Positions 1-4,921 of a DNA stretch of 7,285 bases are shown here, piece by piece. The stretch covers positions 1-7,285 of the forward strand of contig JAGAUH010000021.1 in assembly GCA_017620875.1 (NCBI GenBank), written 5' to 3'. The stretch's first letter is position 1; each line of letters opens with the position of its first letter. Below the pieces are notes generated by a model. It was given only the letters and a program-made list of their open reading frames with translations, made no database searches and was not told the origin of the DNA. The position numbers were made by a program, and so were the translations under genes. This DNA is from Clostridia bacterium. Lineage in GTDB: Bacteria; Bacillota; Clostridia; Christensenellales; Borkfalkiaceae.

Positions 1-981
1 GGGTTTTTAGATGCAATAAATTATACCTTAAAAGGTAAAAGCGTGGCGGTAAAAGTGTCTTCGCCTTTGGGGGATAAAATAGATTGCGAGTATATAAAGT
101 TGGCTAATACCGCATATATAGAAGTTAGTAAGTGCATAGGTTTGCACCTAGTAAAAAACCACAAAAATCCGTTATATACCACCACTTATGGCTTAGGCGA
201 GTTGATTTTGCACGCCATTAATAACGGGTGTAATAATTTTGTTATTGGCATTGGTGGAAGTTGTACTAACGACGGTGGTGTTGGTTTGTTACAAGCACTA
301 GGATACGGTTTTTTAGATAAAAATAACGAGCCGATTTCTTTAGGGGCAATAGGTTTAAAAGATTTAGTTTGTATAAGCGATAAAAACGCAAATAAAAAAC
401 TTAAAGAGTGCACTTTTAATATCGCTTGCGACGTTACTAATCCACTAGTGGGGCAAAATGGGGCAAGTTTTGTTTTTGCCAAACAAAAGGGTGCGTCCGA
501 CTTAGATATCGTAAATATGGATAATTGGCTACAAAACTACGCTAATTTAACAAAAAAACTATATCCTACGGCAAATGAAAACGCCATAATGGTGGGCGCT
601 AGTGGGGGACTTGGCTTTGCCTTTAAAGAATATTTAGGCGCAAAACTATTATCTGGTATAGAGTTGGTTGCTACAAATATAAACTTAAAAGAAAAAATAA
701 AAAATTGCGACTTAGTTATCGTTGGAGAAGGCAAGTTAGACAAGCAAAGCCTTATGGGTAAAGCCCCAATTGGCATTGCAAAACTATCAAAAAGTTTAGG
801 TAAAAAAGTGATAGCCTTTGCCGGCGTTATAGATTTAACCGAGCAAGAAATACTTTGTTCGGATATAGATTTTGCTTATAGTATAAAACCAAGCGGACAA
901 CCTTTAAGCGTTGCGCTAGAAAAACAAACCGCAATTTTAAATTTAACCGCCACCGTTAAAAAGGCGTTTAATAATATTTAA
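1..981 (+). CDS. glxK: Glycerate kinase, type I (GlxK/GarK family), 5' end cut off by the window edge
   Basis: Phosphorylates glycerate with ATP, in this family normally giving 2-phosphoglycerate, and so feeds glycerate into lower glycolysis; it is cytoplasmic. The reading frame is open to base 1, and the first visible residues (GFLDAINYTLKG) match internal family sequence just after the usual N-terminal DGGEG region. The GTG at 43 is therefore internal, not the start. The visible part is 326 residues against a usual 370-380, so about 45-50 are missing. Family motifs in visible-residue numbering: GIGGSCTNDGG at 83-93, CDVTNPL at 143-149, a GASGGLG glycine-rich stretch near 198-204, and GEGKLDKQSLMGKAP at 242-256. 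The only mild oddity is Cys where the GGSxTNDGG motif often has Ala. The gene ends at TAA (979-981) and converges on the minus-strand phosphatase gene. The family assignment is secure; in vivo substrate preference is inferred. Confidence 0.93.
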   Translation, partial: GFLDAINYTLKGKSVAVKVSSPLGDKIDCEYIKLANTAYIEVSKCIGLHLVKNHKNPLYTTTYGLGELILHAINNGCNNFVIGIGGSCTNDGGVGLLQALGYGFLDKNNEPISLGAIGLKDLVCISDKNANKKLKECTFNIACDVTNPLVGQNGASFVFAKQKGASDLDIVNMDNWLQNYANLTKKLYPTANENAIMVGASGGLGFAFKEYLGAKLLSGIELVATNINLKEKIKNCDLVIVGEGKLDKQSLMGKAPIGIAKLSKSLGKKVIAFAGVIDLTEQEILCSDIDFAYSIKPSGQPLSVALEKQTAILNLTATVKKAFNNI

Positions 982-1013
982 GGTACGTTGCGAATTTATT
1001 TTTAAACTAGCCT

Positions 1014-1037
1014 ATAAGTTAATAAACTTGTTTTTTT
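1014..1037 (+). terminator. Possible weak AT-rich hairpin plus T-run after glycerate kinase
   Basis: AAGTT (1016-1020) pairs with AACTT (1025-1029) around an AATA loop and can be extended by a T-G and an A-T pair. Seven T residues follow at 1031-1037. It has the shape of a rho-independent terminator, but the stem is short and nearly all A-T, so it may be weak or accidental. The stronger hairpin 10 bases further on may do most of the work. Confidence 0.3.
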
Positions 1038-1045
1038 ATAAAATA

Positions 1046-1072
1046 AAAACCCTACTTTTCTAGTAGGGTTTT
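1046..1072. terminator. Bidirectional rho-independent terminator between convergent genes
   Basis: An 11-bp perfect stem pairs 1046-1056 (AAAACCCTACT) with 1062-1072 (AGTAGGGTTTT) around a 5-base loop. It lies between the stop of the glycerate kinase gene (981) and the stop of the minus-strand phosphatase gene (1132). Read on the minus strand, the stem is followed by TTTTTATTTTAT, a strong U-tract. On the plus strand only about four T follow. It therefore suits the minus-strand gene best but can serve both. Confidence 0.85.
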
Positions 1073-1131
1073 AATACTGTTTTGATTTTAGTTTTATTAT
1101 TAATTGCTAAAGACTTTTAGTGTGTTTTAAG

Positions 1132-1905
1132 TTATTTTTTTAAAATAGAAGTACCTTCCCATTCTGGTTGAGTGCCAATCCCTAAAATATCGGAAATAGT
1201 AGGGGCAACGTCTAAAATAGAAACGTTTGTATATTCTTTACCTGCGGTAAACTTTTTACCATAGTAAAATTGTGGGATAGTCATATCTTCTTTGTCGGTA
1301 GTTCCGTGCATACGCTCGTGTCCACCGTGGTCTGCGGTTACAATAAAGTGATATTCTTCTCCAAGGGTTTTAATTAAATCTTCTATACCCTTAAAAGCGT
1401 CGTTTATTCTGCCTAGATATTCTTTACTCATCCAACCGTAGTCGTGTCCGCCCATATCCGTACCTTCTAGGTAGATAAAGGCAAAATCCGGTTTATAAGT
1501 AGAAATACTCTTTTTTGCTTCTGCAATAATAGCAAGGTCAGAGCAACCGCCAACGTGTCCTTCTATAAAAGCGCCGTAGTTTATATTTCCCGGTCTACAT
1601 AAATCTCTTAAATTATGCCAACCGTAGTACATAGCGGTAGTTTTTCCCGCACCTTTAACGGTTTCGAAAATGCCTTTAATAGAGTGTACTTGGCTAGTAA
1701 AATCGTTGGTAATAATGCCGTGTCTTTGTGGTACGACGCTATGGAACATAGACATATGTGTTGGTAGCGTAATAGAAGGCATAACCGTTTGAGTGGTTAA
1801 ACTATATCCGCCCAAGTGCATTAGTTTTTTAACGTAGTCGTTTCCGCAAGCAAGAGCACCGTCCGGACGCATACCATCTATAGTAATTAAAATAACTTTT
1901 TCCAT
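1132..1905 (-). CDS. Alkaline-phosphatase-superfamily phosphodiesterase/phosphatase (NPP-like), cytoplasmic
   Basis: A 257-residue member of the alkaline phosphatase superfamily that resembles the nucleotide pyrophosphatase/phosphodiesterase branch. It is expected to hydrolyse phosphate mono- or diesters with two metal ions. The full set of expected ligands can be read: Asp10 in ITIDGMRPDG, the nucleophile Thr46 in MPSITLPTH, Asp150 and His154 in GTDMGGHD, Asp192 and His193 in TADHGGH, and His200 in MHGT. The end contains the usual DVAPTISDILGI segment (near 231-242). There is no signal peptide or membrane segment, so a cytoplasmic location is inferred, unlike many exported relatives. It is short compared with typical NPPs (about 400 residues), yet all ligands are present, so it looks compact and not broken. 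The ATG at 1903-1905 is preceded on the minus strand by TAGGAG with a 5-base spacer. Terminators lie on both sides, suggesting a single-gene transcript. The substrate is unknown. Confidence 0.88.
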   Translation of the reverse strand: MEKVILITIDGMRPDGALACGNDYVKKLMHLGGYSLTTQTVMPSITLPTHMSMFHSVVPQRHGIITNDFTSQVHSIKGIFETVKGAGKTTAMYYGWHNLRDLCRPGNINYGAFIEGHVGGCSDLAIIAEAKKSISTYKPDFAFIYLEGTDMGGHDYGWMSKEYLGRINDAFKGIEDLIKTLGEEYHFIVTADHGGHERMHGTTDKEDMTIPQFYYGKKFTAGKEYTNVSILDVAPTISDILGIGTQPEWEGTSILKK

Positions 1906-1936
1906 AATAACTCCTAAGTTTTTTATTCTAATAATA

Positions 1937-1965
1937 AGGATATACCTTTTTTAAAATAATTGCAA
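1937..1965 (-). promoter_or_regulatory. Tentative promoter for the phosphatase gene
   Basis: Read on the minus strand, TTGCAA (1960-1965) is followed after 17 bases by TATCCT (1937-1942), each a 4-of-6 match to the -35 and -10 consensus. An overlapping TATATC at 15-base spacing is an alternative -10. A promoter is expected here because the upstream operon ends at a terminator (2093-2119) and this gene would otherwise have none. The surrounding 1906-2092 stretch is very AT-rich, so chance matches are likely. No other gene or RNA was recognised in it. Confidence 0.3.
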
Positions 1966-2092
1966 GATAAATTAAAAAATAATTGTAATCTTAATTTAAA
2001 AAATATTTATTTCTATTGATTTTTGCATTTTGTTTTTACTTTAGTTGTTTTTTTAAAAAGGGTACTATTTAAAATTGTCAAATTAAAACGTT

Positions 2093-2119
2093 AAAAACCC
2101 GCCACTAAATAGTGACGGG
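2093..2119 (-). terminator. Rho-independent terminator of the WYL regulator-activase operon
   Basis: On the minus-strand transcript CCCGUCACU pairs with AGUGGCGGG around AUUU: a 9-bp stem (plus-strand 2098-2106 and 2111-2119) with one G-U pair. It is followed by five U (the A-run at 2093-2097). The same sequence read on the plus strand has a C-A mismatch at that pair, which indicates that the minus strand is the working direction. It sits 28 bases after the activase stop codon. Confidence 0.9.
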
Positions 2120-2147
2120 TGGGTTTATATAAAAATATGGTTTAAAA

Positions 2148-2834
2148 TTAATATCCCCTTAGTTTAACTTGCGGTATATTATCACTTAAAATATCTTTAA
2201 AAAGTTCGGCGTCGGCTTTAGAAACTTCCGTTAGGTCTTTTTCTAAACAAGTATCCGCAGGTTTAAATTTTTGCAAAAATAATTTTTTAGCGCCTTTTAT
2301 ATCTTCGCCTAGTTCTATTATATTTTCTAGGGTATGGTATTCTCTAACTAGAGTGGTCCTAAATTCGTAATCTACAAGGTCTTTTTTTAATATTTCCACG
2401 CTTTTTTTAACGCTTCTTAAATCGTAATTTTTTAAGCCTATAATATCGCTATAAGCGTTAAAACAATTTTTAATATCCATAGCAACGTAGTCTATTAGAT
2501 TGCTAGCTATTAATTCTTGTAAAATAGTAGGGTTAGTTCCGTTAGTGTCTAGTTTAACGGCAAAGCCTAGTTTTTTAATTTTGCTAATAAATTCTATCAA
2601 ATCTTTTTGTAAAGTAGGTTCTCCACCGGATATACAAACGCCGTTTAAAAGGTGTTTTCTCTCTTGTAAAAAATCAAAAAATTCTTGCTCGGTAATATTT
2701 TCTTCGGTCTCTATAACAAGGGGGGAATTGTGGCAAAAAGGACACCTAAAATTGCACCCAACGGTAAAAAGAGTACAAGCAAGTTTTCCGTCAAAATCTA
2801 CCCCGGAAAATTTTTCTAATCCGCCTAATTTCAT
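2148..2834 (-). CDS. nrdG: Radical-SAM activase, anaerobic ribonucleotide-reductase activating protein type (NrdG2-like)
   Basis: A 228-residue radical-SAM enzyme. Family members use a [4Fe-4S] cluster and S-adenosylmethionine to install the glycyl radical on a partner enzyme, classically the anaerobic ribonucleotide reductase NrdD. The cluster motif CxxxCxxC is Cys27, Cys31 and Cys34 in VGCNFRCPFCHN. The SAM-binding glycine motif is SGGEPT (69-74), followed by LDTNGTNP (95-102) and YVAMDIK (116-122), a pattern typical of the NrdG2/TIGR02495-type branch. The N-terminal GLEKFSGVDFDGKLA block also fits that branch. The ATG (2832-2834) overlaps the TGA of the upstream WYL regulator as ATGA, with GGAG seven bases before it inside the regulator's end, so translation is probably coupled. 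No nrdD or other glycyl-radical enzyme lies in the window, so the partner is unproven. The radical-SAM call is near certain; NrdD activation is inferred from the family. Confidence 0.9.
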   Translation of the reverse strand: MKLGGLEKFSGVDFDGKLACTLFTVGCNFRCPFCHNSPLVIETEENITEQEFFDFLQERKHLLNGVCISGGEPTLQKDLIEFISKIKKLGFAVKLDTNGTNPTILQELIASNLIDYVAMDIKNCFNAYSDIIGLKNYDLRSVKKSVEILKKDLVDYEFRTTLVREYHTLENIIELGEDIKGAKKLFLQKFKPADTCLEKDLTEVSKADAELFKDILSDNIPQVKLRGY

Positions 2835-3811
2835 GGTTTAACTCCATAATTGTTTATCATAGTTTGTATATTTTCTTTTACTTTTTCTACAAGGCTAATA
2901 GGGTTTACGACCGTTACGTATTTGCAATATTGCATTAGCCAAAATTCCATTGCCATAACCGACGCCATAACGGATACTTTTAAAGTGCCGTCTTCTAGTT
3001 TTTTTATCCTAATTTTTTTACCGAATTTACCTATAATATCGTCTATAACTTTTTCGTTACAAATTAGTTCTACAAGTTGCGGTTTGTCAGAGTACATATA
3101 CGGATAAGAGTGGGCTAATTTTTCTATATCTATACCATCTCTAAACCCTTCGAAAGATTTTATAGAAAGGGCTTTTTCGGTAGTTTTACGTATATTTTTA
3201 ATTTTGTCTATGCGGTAAAAACCAACGCCTTCGTGCCTGTCGCTAGAGCAAAGTAAATAGTAACTTTGGTTTGCCAAAAAAGTGTAAAAAGGAGATACTA
3301 TATGGGTGTTGGTTTTATGCAGTTTTTTATCCGCCCCAAACTTGTGATAATCAAAACTAATTTTTACGTTTTCGCTAATGGCTTCGTCTATTAGTTCGGT
3401 GTTTACAAATAGTTCTTTGTTGTCTCCGCGTAGCGTATCTTTTACCCTATGCGCAAGTTTGTATTTGTCTTTAAAAGGCTTTCCGCCAAGAGAGCATAGT
3501 TTAGAAATAAACTCTGCCGAAAAGTTGCTATCCATATAGTTAAAAGAGCAAATGCAGTCTATTAAAAACTTAATTTCGCCGGCTTCTAACGGTCTACTTG
3601 CAAGGTATACACCCTTGTTTTTTACTTGTATAATTTCCACGCCTAAATCTTCTAACGTTTCGGCGGCTTTGCTAACTAGTTTGCGGTTAGTTTCTAAATC
3701 GTATTCGTTTTCTATAATCTTTGCAAGGTCTATATACGTTATAGGATTTTCTGGGCAAGTCCTTTCGTATAAAACTTTGTATAGTATAATCGGTAACGCT
3801 TTTTTATCCAT
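2831..3811 (-). CDS. WYL-domain transcriptional regulator with N-terminal winged helix-turn-helix
   Basis: A 326-residue DNA-binding regulator of the HTH-WYL type. Residues about 5-70 form a winged helix-turn-helix (ITYIDLAKIIE, then KLVSKAAETLEDLGVEI, then a wing ending NKGVYLA). Residues about 135-205 are the WYL domain, with the pattern VSPFYTFLANQSYYLLC followed by GFYRIDKIKNIR; the name-giving W-Y-L is Y-Y-L here (184-186). The remainder (about 240-320, including DDIIGKFG and MEFWLMQYCKYVTVVNP) matches the C-terminal WCX extension. Family members sense a ligand, in some cases nucleic acid or a cyclic nucleotide, through WYL; this ligand is unknown. The start is supported by AGGA five bases before the ATG and by a good promoter at 3844-3872. 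It is the first gene of a two-gene operon with the activase, divergent from the degV-family gene, so autoregulation and control of the divergent gene are plausible but inferred. Confidence 0.9.
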   Translation of the reverse strand: MDKKALPIILYKVLYERTCPENPITYIDLAKIIENEYDLETNRKLVSKAAETLEDLGVEIIQVKNKGVYLASRPLEAGEIKFLIDCICSFNYMDSNFSAEFISKLCSLGGKPFKDKYKLAHRVKDTLRGDNKELFVNTELIDEAISENVKISFDYHKFGADKKLHKTNTHIVSPFYTFLANQSYYLLCSSDRHEGVGFYRIDKIKNIRKTTEKALSIKSFEGFRDGIDIEKLAHSYPYMYSDKPQLVELICNEKVIDDIIGKFGKKIRIKKLEDGTLKVSVMASVMAMEFWLMQYCKYVTVVNPISLVEKVKENIQTMINNYGVKP

Positions 3812-3843
3812 TTTTTTCCTACCTAGTAAAAATTTATAACTAT

Positions 3844-3872
3844 ACTATACCAAAAATTGTATTTTATGGCAA
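3844..3872 (-). promoter_or_regulatory. Promoter of the WYL regulator-activase operon
   Basis: Read on the minus strand: TTGCCA (3867-3872, 5 of 6 to the -35 consensus), a 17-base spacer, then TATAGT (3844-3849, 5 of 6 to the -10 consensus) with an extended TGG just before it. The expected start of transcription is near 3837, about 25 bases before the ATG. This is a housekeeping sigma-A type promoter. Confidence 0.8.
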
Positions 3873-3881
3873 TATAAAATT

Positions 3882-3903
3882 TTAAAAAATAATATTTTTT
3901 TAA
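3882..3903. repeat. A/T-tract near-palindrome between divergent promoters
   Basis: TTAAAAAATA (3882-3891) is mirrored by TATTTTTTTAA (3893-3903) around a single A. The arms differ by one base in tract length. It lies between the two -35 boxes of the divergent promoters, where an A-tract UP element or a regulator operator would be expected. Such sequence is also common by chance in AT-rich DNA, so a function is only a possibility. Confidence 0.4.
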
Positions 3904-3911
3904 AAAAGTCT

Positions 3912-3940
3912 TTTACACGTTGGTTTTTTTGTGGTATAAT
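3912..3940 (+). promoter_or_regulatory. Strong promoter of the degV-family gene (possibly also leuS)
   Basis: TTTACA (3912-3917, 5 of 6 to the -35 consensus), a 17-base spacer, then a perfect TATAAT (3935-3940) with an extended TG at 3932-3933. A run of T lies in the spacer. Transcription should start near 3946-3948, about 26 bases before the ATG at 3973. This is the best promoter in the window. Because no clear terminator separates the degV-family gene from leuS, it may drive both. Confidence 0.88.
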
Positions 3941-3957
3941 ATCATTTAGATAATGAT
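3941..3957. repeat. Inverted repeat at the transcription start of the degV-family gene
   Basis: ATCATT (3941-3946) and AATGAT (3952-3957) form a 6-5-6 inverted repeat directly after the -10 box, spanning the predicted start of transcription. The position fits a repressor operator; as RNA it would be only a weak hairpin. No specific regulator can be named from it. Confidence 0.45.
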
Positions 3958-3972
3958 TTAAGGAGACCACTT

Positions 3973-4866
3973 ATGAAAAATTTTGCTATAAGTTGCGATA
4001 GTAATTGTGATTTCTATTTAGAAGAGTATAAAGAGTTAGACGTTTTCGTTGGTAGACTAAGTTACGTTTTAACAGAAAAAAACGGTGAACTAACCGATTG
4101 TATAGATAATTTTACTTGCGAGCAAGATTATTTAGATTACTATGCAAAACTAAGTAGTGGGGTTATTGCTAAAACTAGTATTTTATCCGAAGAAGCGCAT
4201 TACGAACTATTTAAAAGCGTGTACCAAAGCGGTAGTAAAAACCTATTACACGTTTGTCAATCTTACGGACTTAGCCCTACGCTAGACAAAGCAAAAGACG
4301 CTTATAAAAGACTTAAAGAAGAATATCCCGATTTTACTATTGAGTTTGTAGAAAGTTCTTCTACCACCGTTGGCGAACAAATGCTTGTAAGAAAAGCCGT
4401 AGAAATGAGAGATAACGGCGCTAGTTTAGTAGAGACTAGAGATAAGTTAGAAAGTTTAAAAATGCATATTCAACACTACATAATCGTTGGCGATTTACAA
4501 CACCTAAAACGCGGTGGAAGAATAAGTGGCGCTAGCGCTATGGTTGGTACTATGTTAAAAATTAAACCTATTATCGAGTTTAATAAAGAAGGTAAGTTAG
4601 AAACCGTTGCAAAAGTTATGGGAACAAACAAGGCAATATCTGCCGTTATAGAAGAAGGTTTGTCTCTTGGCAAGCACCCGGATAGTTTTAATATGTTCGT
4701 AGGACATACGGGAAACGTAGAACTAGCAACAAAACTTGCCGATAAGTTACAAGTTGCTTTTGGTTTTAAACCGCAAATAAGATACATAGGCGCAATTATC
4801 GGCGCTCACCTAGGACCAGATGCAATTGCATACACCTTTATTAGCGAAAAAGAAAGAAAACACTAA
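3973..4866 (+). CDS. DegV-family fatty-acid-binding protein
   Basis: A 297-residue DegV (EDD-fold) protein. Family members bind a fatty acid, and FakB-type members present it to the kinase FakA for phosphorylation and entry into phospholipid synthesis. Motifs in order: an N-terminal SCDSNCDF (7-14) in the TDSxxDL position, KTSILS (67-72) matching the TSxPS headgroup loop, QSYGLSPT (96-103) matching SSxLSGT, VESSSTTVG (126-134) matching VDSxxxxxG, and DLQHLKRGGRIS (174-185), the most conserved block, followed by MLKIKPII. The usual Gly of LSGT is Pro102 here, while Thr68, Ser69 and Ser101 are retained. Length is normal. AAGGAG lies seven bases before the ATG. No fakA is in the window, so a FakB role is inferred; bacteria often carry several DegV paralogues. 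The gene is divergent from the WYL regulator and 55 bases upstream of leuS. Confidence 0.92.
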   Translation: MKNFAISCDSNCDFYLEEYKELDVFVGRLSYVLTEKNGELTDCIDNFTCEQDYLDYYAKLSSGVIAKTSILSEEAHYELFKSVYQSGSKNLLHVCQSYGLSPTLDKAKDAYKRLKEEYPDFTIEFVESSSTTVGEQMLVRKAVEMRDNGASLVETRDKLESLKMHIQHYIIVGDLQHLKRGGRISGASAMVGTMLKIKPIIEFNKEGKLETVAKVMGTNKAISAVIEEGLSLGKHPDSFNMFVGHTGNVELATKLADKLQVAFGFKPQIRYIGAIIGAHLGPDAIAYTFISEKERKH

Positions 4867-4876
4867 TTAAAATAAA

Positions 4877-4908
4877 GGCTCTATACAACCACTAATTGTG
4901 GCAAAGCC
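4877..4908 (+). other. Two-tier hairpin in the degV-leuS gap, just before the leuS ribosome-binding site
   Basis: GGCT (4877-4880) can pair with AGCC (4905-4908), enclosing CCAC (4889-4892) paired with GTGG (4898-4901) around TAATT. It ends immediately before the leuS Shine-Dalgarno AAAGGA (4909-4914). No T-run follows, so it is not a standard terminator. It may be a small leader structure affecting leuS translation, or nothing. The 55-base gap has no T-box motif and is far too short for a T-box leader. Confidence 0.3.
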
Positions 4909-4921
4909 AAAGGAAAAAATA

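Noticed and set aside
43..45. GTG as the start of the glycerate kinase gene
   Set aside because: The frame is open to base 1 and the residues before GTG match internal family sequence; the true start is upstream of the window.
186..776. Two minus-strand open frames inside the glycerate kinase gene
   Set aside because: Both are antisense shadows of conserved kinase motifs, without ribosome-binding sites or recognisable domains.
2076..2081. Perfect minus-strand TTGACA upstream of the phosphatase gene
   Set aside because: No acceptable -10 lies 16-18 bases downstream (only runs such as TTTTAA), and it sits just after the operon terminator; probably chance in AT-rich DNA.
2500..3839. Plus-strand open frames opposite the activase and WYL genes
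   Set aside because: They are antisense to clearly conserved proteins and show no domain or plausible ribosome-binding site.
3949..3963. Fur-box-like sequence (GATAATGAT) before the degV-family gene
   Set aside because: Only about half of the 7-1-7 Fur palindrome is matched; the second arm is absent, and no iron-related gene is nearby.
4867..4921. T-box leader for leuS
   Set aside because: The gap is only 55 bases and contains no T-box core sequence or specifier-stem architecture.
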